Below, one piece after another: positions 22,477 through 33,934 of a DNA stretch of 64,000 nt. The notes beneath the pieces are model-generated. The model ran no database searches, had not been told where the DNA came from, and was given only the letters and a program-made list of their open reading frames with translations. This DNA is from Suillus spraguei (taxonomy: Eukaryota > Basidiomycota > Agaricomycetes > Boletales > Suillaceae). Position numbers and translations under genes: made by a program. The first letter of the stretch is position 1. Every line of letters begins with the position of its first letter. The DNA is taken from the NCBI GenBank assembly GCA_016800925.1, contig JABCPU010000228.1:1-64000 (forward strand), read 5' to 3'.

Positions 22477-24801
22477 TCATACCCGAGGTTCCTCGTCGAG
22501 CTCTAACTTCCCCATCACTTCTGCAGACCCGCCACTCGAAGCCACGTCGTTGGCGCTCATCCTGCGCAGGGAGCCAAGTCTCGGTCTTGACGTTTCCCGC
22601 CCGATCTCCGTGCATCGCATACCTCTACTATCCCCTTCACCACGCCCACCTACACTCGAAACAGGGCTTCCACTCGCTGAATCTCCACCCATACTACCTC
22701 TTCTTCGGCCACCACTTAGTCCCTCCAAGCTCGCAAGGAACGTCTCATTCATATGGCGCAAACGTTCGTCGACTTCTTCTTCTCGTGTCAACATCGGTCC
22801 CGCGGAGCCCATGGAGTCAGATTTGGTATGCGAGGCCATAGTGGGTAGGCCCTGCGTAAATGCGGGCGATGGTTGACGTTGGGCATTAAGTGGCTTCCGC
22901 GCATCAATATCTTTGACAAAGATAGATATCTCATCGTCATCAGTGGGTACACCAAGGAACGAGGTACTCTGTACGGAAACATTATATCAGTACTACATTC
23001 CATCTATAAATAGCAATTGATGAAAAATGAAGCAACGTGCGATGCAATACAATACCGGTCAGGTCAGTATGCGACGCGTAGCATAATGTATAATAAGGCA
23101 ACGAGGTCGCTCACCTCTGCTCGATCCCCACTTCCTGTACTTCCAACGCTCCCCCCACCTCCAGCTGCAGCATAGCGATGTCCAAAACTGCTGGAATAAC
23201 GCTTCCTTGTTGGAATCTTCGGAGATGTGTCCTCGCCTTCTGACCGGCCTCCAATACTACTGGGTGATTGCCTACCAAATCCAATCGAGGAGTGAGGAAC
23301 AACACGAGAGGAATTTGGTGACGTTGGTACCGGGCGAGAAGGCAATGATGGATTTCCTGCGGCGAGTGGTGACGGTTGACGCAGAGAAGGGGAAGGTGAG
23401 TGGAGGGATGGAGAGCCTGATGATAGTGTGGATGTCTTGAATGGGTGGACCGGGTTGATACCCGGTCTTCGAATCGGAAGTGGCCCTGGGGCAGAGGGAA
23501 GGTCCTGAAGACACGTCAGTCACCAATGAATAAATCGAATGATAATGCTGACCGCACTACTACTCCTCCCTGCCATACTCTCCAATCTGATGCGTGCAGC
23601 AGCGGAAACACCCGAAACAGGTCCCGTGTCTTCCTTGGACCAAGCTGTACTCGAATCTTGACGTGAGGACGCGATTGAGAGGGCAGATGTTGATCCTGCG
23701 TTTATCCCGGCACCGGTGGAAGTACGACTCACGGGGAAAGCGCCCAAGCGCGGACTTTGACTGACTGGCATGGAGTTTGTACGCGAATGGGAATTTGCGG
23801 CGGGGAGAACAAAACGATCTGCGATTGAGGATGGCGGTGATCTTGGAAGAGACGCGCGCAACGGCAAACTACCTGGAAGGCCTGTTAAGGAATCGCGCTG
23901 CTGGTTCTTTGCAAGGGTAGGGGTGAACTCCGGTCCTTCATCTAGAGAGAGGAAACGAGAGGACAGGAGAGACTCAAGTTCGTCAAGCTGGAAGTTCGGA
24001 GAAGAGAGGTAGGTGATAGTAAGGGAGAGTGTACCTGAAGGGTGTGGAATGGCAGGGAAGAGATGGGTTTGGTGCTGTAGTGGTGATGCATTGGGTGCAG
24101 GGGGCGTGTCTTCATTTGGAATGATGAAATGAGATTTGAAGCCACGAGGTTGAAGGTAACGTGACTTACCGAAATCGAGAATGTCTGTCACGCTAACGCC
24201 GTCGTCGAGTCCCTTGACGCGCAGATGGATACTTAAGTTACCGTTCCGGAATGCATTGCTTGTACGCCTCCTAAGCTTCTTGTAAAGCTTCCAGGAGGGA
24301 AGAACGCGAAGTAGACTGTAGATACTGCGGAAGAGAGGTATTCCGTGCTTGTAAATGGTAGATGGTGCCACACTGTCGGCGTCATTGTCCCTATGAGGTT
24401 CTGGAACAAAATTGATCAACCAATTCTCGAGCACGATGTGCCTGGGCGTCGGGTCGACACGAGAGCGAGAGGAGTCATGTGCAAGGTGGACCAAGACTTG
24501 ATTAGTGATGAGATCTGGGACGGAGAGCAGTACCTGAAGTTCGAATGGGGGTGGCGCAGGTGCAGTAGACACTGCCTTGTAAATACGCAGATGATCTTTA
24601 AAGAGGTCAGAGTCTGGGGTTTCAAGGTTAAACTGGAAAGAGTTTAGCTCAGTCTGAATATCAGAAGAAGTCACGCACCCATTTGTCGACCTTTGATTGA
24701 GACTTCAACTCGGAAGTGGCCCTGGCATTTGAGACGACGAGACAAAGCTTTGTGTAGAACCTGTGTGCTATCTGGTCGGCCTTCTGTATGTCATTGGACA
24801 T
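22477..24801 (-). CDS. ATG13: autophagy-related protein 13 (Atg13)
   Basis: Five exons, 24679-24801, 24170-24632, 23553-24109, 23115-23504 and 22477-22968, give 674 residues. The N-terminal HORMA domain (about residues 1-240) carries hallmark stretches: RFYTKLCLVVSNAR, FNLETPDSDLFKDHLRIYK, LENWLINFVPEP and SIYSLLRVLPSWKLYKKLRR. The rest is a long Ser/Pro-rich disordered region with the conserved RKRYSSSFGHRY segment and, near the C-terminus, PTDDDEISIFVKDIDARKPL. Atg13 is the regulatory subunit of the Atg1 kinase complex that starts autophagy at the phagophore assembly site; the disordered tail binds Atg1 and Atg17 and is controlled by TORC1 phosphorylation. The start ATG lies about 50 bases from the duplicated Crinkler-FunK1 block, so the two genes share a very short divergent spacer. 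Confidence 0.93.
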
Positions 24802-25157
24802 GGTAAGGGAAATGGTATTTGACTCGAACAGACCAGTATGAAATGGGTAGTAGAAAGAAATTAGAAAAGAAACGACATTAGGGTTACAAGTCTAGAAGTA
24901 TGAATCAGTCGAACTATTAGAAGGTCGTGGTCAGAAACGAGATGGGGCGAAGGCGTGTTTAGCACGCAGTATGAGTCCAGGGGTAAGTAATGAGAACAGC
25001 AACCGTAAGCTGGGAAACCGAGAAAGCTTTCCTTTTACAGTGACCCTTCAATCTGAACCAGGCTTACGTAAGTCCCGCAAATCTCCGGGGCCTTACCGCG
25101 GTCACGTGGTGTAGTTCTCACTGCTCGATACGCTATTACTCCTGTTCTCAACGTCAG

Positions 25158-27473
25158 ATGTACGAACTCAACTGCATTGTCTTTGGCGATCATTCTTGCC
25201 ATATTTTCTGAGTCGAAGTTGAGGAGACGCAGAATGTTAATAATCTCTCAATGATCATCAAAGACCGGACGAGTCCACTATTTGACCATGTTCCCGCTCA
25301 ACGTCTCGAGCTATGGCAGGTGAGTGATCTGATGCCTACGATAGGATATTGATAATCTGATACTTTGGAAGGTCGACATGCCTATCAACGAGACAACCGA
25401 CCGTAATCTTAGCAGTCTTACACTTGACACAAGACTGGCCCTATCACATGTGGCTAAAATGCTTAAGATTTTTGACAACGCTCCTCAGTGTGAGCATCTG
25501 CACATTGTTATCCAAGGCCCAACAAGTGAGTTGTCTTTCGATATTGTCACCCTAACCTCCTCACTGATCCCGGTCTGACTTAGTGTCTTGTGGATCGCTC
25601 CACCTCAAGCTCAATTGCATTGTCTTGGGCGATAATCCGTGCCATATTATCGTGGCCAACATTGCGCAGACGCGTACTGTTTGTGACCTCAGAGAGGCCA
25701 TCAAAGAGGCCATCAAAGACAAGAGGGAGCCAGAATTTAACCATGTTGCCGCTGACTGTCTCGAGCTATGGCAGGTGAGTGATTGATACCAAAGGTCTAA
25801 TGCTGATCATTTGATCATTTGGAAGGTGAAGATCTTTTCAGACGATCCATACTTACTCGACCTGATCAGAGATGAAGGCGTGAAGTTGCACACGTTTACC
25901 AAGCTGTCCGACGTGTTCGCGGATGGAGTAGAGCACAAATATATTCATGTCGTCGTACGACATCCTGCCGCACGACACATTCCAGCTGTTGATCGACGGT
26001 TTGCTTATCTCAAGCAGGGCGCAGGTACTCCGTCAGCTGGTGCAAAACCATCCGCATTCTCTATAAAGCAGGGCGAGCAAGAGTACCTTTGTAATCGCCC
26101 TCCCGGAGCCGCGCACCCTGTTCCAGTTACTCTTCTCCATTATATCTTCGCCAAGTTCGTGGATGATTGTCAAAATCATCGACCAACTGCCAGCGATAAC
26201 GACTTTGTCTGGCAACTTTCGGAAAAGATGTCCGCCTTTTATCCCGATGATCTCACACGGATGAATGAATTCCGGAAAGTGCTCCACGACTACGGTATTG
26301 AACTCAATGCTTCTATGGTTGGCTCGAAAAAATGTATGACAGAAGGACATCTTTTGTCCCCCAACGGAAAGTTTGTGCAGGTGATAGTGGAGGGGAAGAA
26401 CGAGATCGGAGGCAGCGATTGCGAACCATTCACTCAGGCAATGTTATACTACCGCAAGTTTATAGAATCGAGGATTGAGATAGTGAGGCTCCGGTCTGTC
26501 ATGCCATGCATCCATATAATTGTCTTTGGTTAGTTCATTCACCAGATTCATTGCTAAAGCCATTTATTGACCATAACTAGGGGCATGCATTGGCTTTGCA
26601 GGCTCTGTTTTCACAGAAAAGGTCCAGTCTGATGTCCTGGTCCCTGTCATTCCTCTATTTTGGCATTCAACCGACCTCCGCATGCAAGCGATGGCGGCTC
26701 GTACTTTCGGGGCTCTCAAAATCGCCATCAATGAACTCACAAAACTGTACTCCCAATCCATTCCATCCCTTGAACCTAAAGATCCACCTCTAAGATGTCC
26801 TTATCCTCGGAGTCATACCAATTCAACTGGTCACAGTCAGAAATTCTCGTATGATCAGACTCAAATCCTCAGGGAAAAACTTATTTTCTTCGGGGAAACT
26901 GTCAGTGATGTGGCTGGGAACAAGATATGTATCAAGTTCACTAGGCACTATTCACCTGAGGCCCACGAATTCTGTGCCAGCCAGGGGCATGCTCCCAAAC
27001 TTATCGCCTACAATCATTTAGCCGGTGGCTGGAATGTGGTGATCATGAATGCCCTTGATATTGATAATAGTTGGTTCTTGCGACGGCCTGGCTCGTATCG
27101 ACTGCTCAGTCAGATAGCTGTTCTGGACCGCCAGCCGCTGAAGGAGGCCATCACCTCTCTCATTGAGGGGTTACACGAGGCTGGCTATGTTCATGGCGAC
27201 CTTTGCGATACCAATTTTGTTGTGGGAGACCACAAACAATTCATGCTGCTTGATTTTGATTGGGCTGGACCGATCCAGAACACCTATTACCCTATGCTTG
27301 TTAATCGGAGGGATATTCGACGTCCTGATGGTGCGTTGGATGGGCAGAAGATCGTGCCGCAGCATGACTTGGATATGCTGGATTATCTATTTAATTCTGA
27401 GCAAAATGGTCAGGAGCCGGCTGCAAAGCGCCGCCGTATATCTGGTGAAGGGTCGTCAACGGTCATCTCATAA
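25158..27473 (+). pseudogene. Crinkler N-terminal modules fused to a FunK1-type protein kinase, copy 2 (stop in first module)
   Basis: Same architecture as 11550-13904: two Crinkler modules (LNCIVFGDHSCHIF and LNCIVLGDNPCHIIVANI), a middle region with VIVEGKNEIGGSD, and the kinase with YVHGDLCDTNFVVGD and LLDFDWAGPIQNTYY. The tail is basic (AAKRRRISGEG). A TGA at 25209-25211 breaks the first module. From the second module onward (exon near 25583, then 25811-26531 and 26581-27473) all frames are open and the 21-bp gap and frameshift of copy 1 are absent. A shortened product starting downstream cannot be excluded. A small in-frame duplication repeats EAIK in the second module. The EGKNE motif resembles the core of PD-(D/E)xK nucleases that accompany some Crinkler proteins; in copy 1 its Glu is lost. 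Confidence 0.75.
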
Positions 27474-27529
27474 TTTGTTGTATCACCGAAGTCCATTTTG
27501 TTTAATATACCAGTCTGTTTTATTTTTCA

Positions 27530-28235
27530 CAAGGACACGCCTTCGGTTGACTCTCGGACTGCATACCGTGATACTTGCAATGCACATTGCGTAGGCACTC
27601 TGCTGAAATGTGTCTACAGTAGTAAGTCAGGAAATACAATATGTGTACAGTATTTGCTCCTGAAAAAACTCTTCGCGTTCTCACTCGTGTAAGGAAAAGT
27701 TGATGCAGTGCAATCTCGCTCACCCAGATTTCATTGAATGGCAAACATGTAGGAGATCTAGGCGATGAAGAGGTACTCCGGGATGGATCAACTGAGACTC
27801 TATGGTCGTCAATACGATCTACGAAAGCTGTGAATTGCGGGTCCCCATGGTCCGAATTGCCGTGATGAGACTCAATATGCGAATGTCACTGCGAGAGTCG
27901 CGGATCAATGACATGATGGCTCACATTAAACCCAATCGAGACGGTTTGAAGGGCCAGGAGTGGTTGAAGGAGAGGCTGTTGTTGGTCATTCATGCTTGAC
28001 AAGGACTTGACAGATGCAGTAGCATCGGACGGAACAGTTACTAGTTACAAACTTACAATATTAATGTTACATAACTTGAAGTCATCTGATTTGGTATCTA
28101 TCACGCTCATATGCATCTTGTTTTACATTATGACTAAGCCATAACACTCTAAAGATAGCCGCGATGACACAGAACAAAACAACACAGCAGGACGCGGTGG
28201 ACGACCAGTGGTTATTCGTGCTTTATACATGTAGA
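27530..28235 (-). mobile_element. Helitron 2, 706-bp non-autonomous derivative
   Basis: On the minus strand it begins TCTACATGTATAAAGCACGA, like Helitron 1, and ends CCGAAGGCGTGTCCTTG. Copy 1 of the host duplication lacks it and reads straight through at 13882/13883, again an A|T site. Inside is a decayed piece of the helicase (27800-27900, minus: ILSLITAIRTMG, matching ILTLNTAIRSMG of Helitron 1), so it is a deletion derivative of the same family. Confidence 0.88.
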
Positions 28236-28625
28236 TAAAGCTATCATACAATGACCTCAGTGGGAGAATGGCGATATGGACTAGTATCTGTTGTATTATA
28301 GTTAGCTAAATCGACTTTTTGGAGCAGTCGCGAAATCTGATGAATTCATCTTCCTTCTTCAACTGCACAGATACGCACGTTTTGAATGTTTATAATGGGC
28401 GTATTGCTTCAAAGATTTCCCGGTGACGGGCCAGACGGAGGGTGCTTGTAAAATCTGTTGTAAGATACTCGAGTGGGGCAAGAAATAGCGGAAAACTACA
28501 TCAACGTTGAAAATGGTACAAAGAAAGGTCATAGTATAAATATTTGTTGTACATAATTAGGATAGGCGTGAGTAATCTGCAGCGGAAAAACCTACATCCA
28601 ACGAAGGCGGGCAGAGGAAAAATTA

Positions 28626-30686
28626 TTATGAACATACACCGTCGTTTGCCCAGTCGCCAGAAGCACCTTGAGATCATCCCAAATAGTGTCAGCAAAACTA
28701 GCGGCGTCACACCAGAAGCTTTCACTTACCGCCCGGAACATCAGCCTCCGACCACCATTTCGCAGTCCAGAGGTCTCCGCTGTTATAGCGTAATGCATTA
28801 GGTGTCAATCCACAAGCGCAAGTCAACTTGCACACATACCCATATGTGACTTCGTCGCCTCCAACATACTAAGTAGAGTGATTAGACTCCCAGAATTGCG
28901 CAATACATAATCGAACTCACGGCAACACTACTTTGCCATGCTGCCACACCAGCGCAGGATACGGTCCCAGATGTTGTTGTAGGAGAAGCACTTGATGTTG
29001 TGCTGGTGCTGGTTGTGGTAGTAATGGTCGAAGTAGTGGTCGTAGTCGTAGTCGTTGGTGTGGTCGTGATCGTGGTCGTGGTCGTAGAAGTCGGCGCAAT
29101 TGTGGTAGTAATTGTAGTTGTAGTCGGTGGAGGGGCAGCCGTACCACCTAACAGTGCATCCTTGACAGAGATATCGTATCTGTCATTTGCTGAAGAGTGA
29201 ATTCAGTCATAGGTGTATAAAGATAGTATATGACCGCTTTACCGTACGCCTGAGACGCGTCCCACAACATGACGCCTCCGAAAGATGAATATTCGGCCAT
29301 TGTTTCCTGGATGATTGGAGTAAACGTCGATGGACTGACGTATCCGGATCCAGCTGCACTCGATGATGCTGGGGCACCAATGTAGACTTTAACATTTGGA
29401 TTGGGAGATACCGTCTTTGCCCAGTTGTCCCTGTACTTCGGTCAGGCCAAGAAAACTTCTGTTTGTCAAATGAAGTCACATACCATGTACTGTAGTTCCA
29501 ATCCTACAGTTCACATTATTAACTAGTGATAAGAATCAATCATTGGATGCTTACATATGGGTCGTCGTAATTTGTCAATCCGCAATAGTTGTTATCTAAA
29601 AGCGCGTGAGATGCAGAGACTAAAACTCAAAGTATCGCTCACAAAACTGGACGTATACAGCGTCAAACGCGAACTCGTCTAGAGTAGTACCAATGTATGC
29701 ATCGGGGTAAGGGCATTGAGGCGCTGATGAATCTCACATCAGTAATGGTAGTTGTGTAAAGCGTCAGAATCTGAACCTGCAGTGATATAGTACCTGTGAA
29801 GGCCGTTAGAAAGCAAATCAAAATCCAGGGGAACGACGTACGGTTTACTGCCGCCGTCCATCAAGGTACGAAGGGCAGTCAAGAAAGACACAAATCCAGT
29901 CTGAGTGCCACCTTCGATGTCCATATCAATACTGTATTTAAAGTCAGATCGCACATTTCTTATAGGGTTGATGTATCATTACCCGTCCAAAACAGCGGAC
30001 CCGAAAGGACGCGTGCTGCTCGAACCTTCTAGAAAAAGATCCCAGATTGTCTGGGCATATGCCGCTCCTTCACTATCACTTGTAAAGCCGACAGAACCTG
30101 TTGCTCCTCCCAACGATATCGTGACAATTTTTCCTGCGGCTTGACAAAACTCGATATCTGATGCGAGGAATGAGCAATTGAGGAGGTTCGTCCCTGAAAA
30201 AACCGTGGTGCAAGTCTGCAGCCGGGTTAGACAAATCCGGACAATTAAAACTGAGAACTTGCGTTTGCGAGGTTGATGGACGGGAGATTGTCTGTGGAGT
30301 AGAACTCATCTAGAAAGGCTATCGGGATGGTGTTAATTATGTCATCCTGCGATTAAGACGTGAGGTGAAATTTTCAATATGATATGGAAGTAGACCAACA
30401 TTGCAATAGTAAGAGATGGGCTGCTGCCAATTTGCAGTATCGGTTGGATTCACAGCTCCATACGAGTTTTGACCCCAGTACCTGCAACCCGTAGGTCATT
30501 GGTAACGGAGATATGTCTCTTATGCTCGTGATCCACTCACACAGCCAGCTAGTCTAAGTTGTCAATCACGCGTCAAGAAAGAGGAGGCTAACTTACATTC
30601 TTGTTCGATGACATGTCGAATTGTGCAATAGTGCGGGTAACGAAACAGAGAAACAGCGCACATGTCAGATATGATTTGGACAACAT
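28626..30686 (-). CDS. class III chitinase (GH18, hevamine-like) with C-terminal CBM5/12
   Basis: Fifteen exons join in phase to 440 residues: 30597-30686, 30541-30548 (8 nt), 30400-30481, 30263-30346, 29983-30215, 29842-29931, 29777-29793, 29643-29723, 29555-29595, 29484-29503, 29243-29430, 28921-29189, 28840-28868, 28730-28779 and 28626-28666. A signal peptide (MLSKSYLTCALFLCFVTRTIA) directs secretion. NLAVYWGQNSYG opens the TIM barrel. The catalytic motif DGIDMDIEGG has Glu172 as proton donor. A Thr-rich linker, probably O-mannosylated, leads to the chitin-binding module (VTYGGDLWTAKWWSEADVPG). It would cut beta-1,4-GlcNAc chains in the cell wall or in foreign chitin. One intron (30216-30262) has a GC donor (AAC|gcaagt). 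Confidence 0.93.
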
Positions 30687-33071
30687 CGCGGCGATCCTCG
30701 TTGCAGGAGAACAGTAACAGGATGGGGATCAATGACCGACAACATATTATTGTACAGTACTACATCCTCTTTATGCGCCATGGAATGCGGATGCGAGGCC
30801 AGATAGAAGTCTCGATGAACCTGATACGGAAAGGGTCCTGCTTCACGGTAGTTTGACTGCAACAATTGTGCCTGTCATATCGGCGATGAACAACTCAGCT
30901 GAACCTTTCGGGGCAGTTGAGCCTTGCTCATACAGCAGTTGAGTCGCATGTCAATTGGATGAAAATGGAGTTCTAGTTGACCATTCATGTGATACAACCA
31001 AACAAGATCATGAACGACTGGAACTATGTTGTAGCCAAGTGAGTTTCCAATAGGGGCCACTTGCTAAATTTTTGTTACCTGGGATATCTAAGAACATAGC
31101 ATCTAGCACTTGACGCGCCTTGGGCTATGGCACTGGAGGAGGGCTTCCATAGTGCTTAGATAAAGGATTTCTTTTCTAGTAATCTCCCCTAAGAATACAC
31201 GAGGCAGGGGCAACGCACCTTGGGGAATCCATAAGGTCCTCTTCGTCTCATCGTGACTCAGTACAAATTTGGGCCGCCAACTGGCTGGTAGAGCCAAGTA
31301 TATCAAGCTTAAAAATTTCCGTGTTAGCAAACCCGAACCTACTACAAGTCGAACATCTGAAGCACAAGGTACGTCCATGGCATACTTCCGACGCGTATTG
31401 GAAGATCCGAGGAGTACCGCAATAGGACCTATAATGGAAGCATGTAGAGGTGTTGCAGAAACGCCAACTGTCAAGATCAAAACAATCTTCTCGGACTGCA
31501 TACTTGGGATGAGCATCGAGTACTTGATGGAGTCAATGTATATCAGGAGGTCGGGAACAATCAAAATACCACCAGGTACTGCCTCTAAATTTGGCCGGCG
31601 TGATCGTGCCGGTCGAGCATGATTCGCAGCACGCGAGCTGGGTAAAGGCGTCCACTTAGGTCTGTTCCAAAAATTCTCGGCGATACGAACCGGTCATGGC
31701 TGAAGATCTAAACCTGTTAGATCGACTCATTCCAACCCACCAATCGGATGATCCATGAGCCTAAAAGTCTGAAAGACCCATCTCTGAAATGGCCGGTTTG
31801 GGACAAAGTCTGAGACACAGCAGCCCATCGGCATCTCCAAGCGGAGTATGACAGTCGATATGTGTACCACGCCTACTCATTGTGCCAATGCAATACTTCC
31901 ACGAATATTGGGAGCCTTTTGAAGCACACCATGTCTCAAAATGCGGATGCATCCCACTTATACACTGGTCATCATATATTTGATGGATCAATATGTCATT
32001 ATAGACTGTCAATCTAACATGATTAACTACAGTGAGACATACCTTTACCATCGGTTTACTCGAGTTTCCGTTCAGGTCGCTGCGACAGATCGAGAGAGGA
32101 ATGGGGGCACAGCAGCCTGCACAATCAAGAACGATTCCAGTCACAGCAGCCAATGGATACAGAGAGAAGCTGACAAGAAAAGCAACATCTGGAAAGGTGC
32201 TGGGTGGGTAAGGTAGATGGAAAGCATGCAGAGTTAAAGCGGAGCATAAACACGCTGTATTCTACTAATGGCGGAATGTTGGGCGGTGGCGGCGGCGGCA
32301 GGCGTATTGGCGAGAAACAGGTTTAAACTCCGCTGGGAATGCCGTTGGCTGCCGTCGTGTCACTGAGGCTTCCACGTTCAAACGTTCAAGCCCGAGTCCC
32401 CAGCACTGGCGATCACGAGTAGAAGACATGTTTATCGACACCCCAGGACGTGGCGTGAATATGAGGATGGGCCTTATTAAGCGACCATGGCTATGGAAGC
32501 ATTATTTTAGTAGTACATCATCATACTACAACCACTTCGCTGTCCAAACATATGTATGACCGCGAAGCTAGATGAAAATTTTAAGCCTCAGGAACCGAGA
32601 CTATTCGCCATCACCTGTCTTGTGCACATATTCGGCATGGAATCACACTGTTGACTCAGATCAGTATACGGTAGGGTGAATCGATTATGATGATTGCAGT
32701 GCATCTGCATGCTGATATATTTGCTTCATATTCCAGCGTGACGGAATCCCTTCCTACTTGTATGATACATCCCAAATATATGACTTAATGCCCTCTTCTC
32801 ATCGGTTCTTAACATATGTTGGGGCGATTAGGTCGCATATGTATGCACAATGAATTAGTCAAAGTTTCGCTCCCGCAATGTGCTGATATTGAGCCACCTT
32901 TTGTGCCAAATGGTGTTTAATTGCCTTATACTGTATTACTCCTCAACCCACACCAAGTTCCCCCTACCGTCGTAGAATGCGGCTGGTCACGAGTCTAGAC
33001 AGCGAAGTATTTAAGTATTCAAATCAAATGAAGAATCCAACAGATCGTACGACGACTTTGTTGTTGGACTT
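30687..33071. other. intergenic, no confident gene
   Basis: 5' flank of the chitinase gene. A minus-strand hydrophobic ORF (31103-31564) and a Cys-containing one (31761-32153) are open but start without context and match nothing I recognise. The remainder to 33071 looks non-coding. Confidence 0.4.
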
Positions 33072-33456
33072 TTACGACTTGTCGCTGATAACGTGGATGG
33101 TGTAGTCGTCCGTCTTAGGTACCTGCCCACCCATTGGCAGCGCGTCGATGACACGCTGGAGATGGCGGGTGAAAATGACTATTTGAAGGGAGCGACAGCG
33201 TTCTTTGTGGAAAAGTGCAGATAATAAAGGTTGGGGGATGAGCGGGTGCGGCGCAGAAACTTGAGGGTTCACAACGTTGATGATACGTGTGTCACGTTCG
33301 GTGATGATTGAGAATGAGGCTAATAAAGTGTTGTCTGTCCATGATTAGTATAGCAGGATCCTAACGACCGATGATGGTGCATAGTGATGGATACTTCAGG
33401 GTATGGACTGGCTTGGGCGAGAAGGTGACGATGTGCGCCTCAATGAACAAGGTTCT
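33072..33456 (-). CDS. 3' exons of an unidentified gene, apparently orphaned
   Basis: An exon at 33072-33334 reads LASFSIITERDTRIINVVN, RSLQIVIFTRHLQRVIDALP and ends YTIHVISDKS. A second piece at about 33369-33456 reads IEAHIVTFSPKPVHTLKYPS and joins it in phase, but only over a 34-nt gap with a tactaat branch site, which is short for an intron here. An in-frame stop lies just upstream at 33457-33459, and no start or further exon is found. The texture is protein-like, but I do not recognise the family. It may be the truncated end of a gene. Confidence 0.4.
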
Positions 33457-33934
33457 TCATGAGCGTTAGGCCTAACGGAGTAAACCCCCCTAACCAAGGA
33501 GTGATGCAGATGCATGTGGGAGAATGTGAGCAGGGTTACCTCGTGCAAATGCGCGAACCACTACAATGGCGGTGTACATCAATATTTGGATGAGGGCACA
33601 GCATTGACTTGCCACTGCAAAGACTTTGAGTCGTCATTCGTCCTGAGGAGGTCCAAGGATGCTGAGGGTATCCTTCAAGAATCAATCAATCAAGTATTGA
33701 GACTTGATCGTAGAATTGTCGTATAGTGGTATGATGCTGCCTTCCCAACTTGAAGTTGGACCCGGAACATAAAAACATAAAAACACCTGGGCAGTGGTAC
33801 GTTAGCTTCTCATCAGTCCTTGGCAGTCTCCCCAGAGTATCGTGAATTCGTTAACAGTATTAGACATTACAGTGTTCACGCATGACCTGACTATACTCAG
33901 AGTCTGCCACCGCATTTCGCGTTTCAAACTCCGC
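33457..33934. other. intergenic
   Basis: Contains a short stretch at about 33716-33757 resembling the 5' half of tRNA-Gly (TAGTGGTATGATGCTGCCTT with a CCC-type loop) but no matching 3' half. No gene. Confidence 0.4.

Larger units (their letters stand above)
24850..29010 (+). repeat. segmental duplication, copy 2 (probable source locus)
   Basis: Sister of 11271-20207. It includes the Crinkler-FunK1 gene and the 3' part of an intact chitinase gene. Because the chitinase gene is complete here and truncated in copy 1, this is the likely original location. Position 28553/28554 is the empty site of Helitron 1. The empty site of Helitron 2 is in copy 1 at 13882/13883. Confidence 0.85.

Noticed and set aside
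29000..29150. GTC/GTT-rich plus-strand ORF
   Set aside because: Antisense of the Thr-rich linker of the chitinase.
31103..31564. 153-codon hydrophobic minus-strand ORF as a membrane protein
   Set aside because: No good start, no splice partners and no family likeness; alternative frames look equally plausible.
33716..33757. tRNA-Gly-like 5' half
   Set aside because: The D-arm and anticodon-loop wording is suggestive, but no TTC-arm or matching 3' acceptor stem follows, so no functional tRNA.
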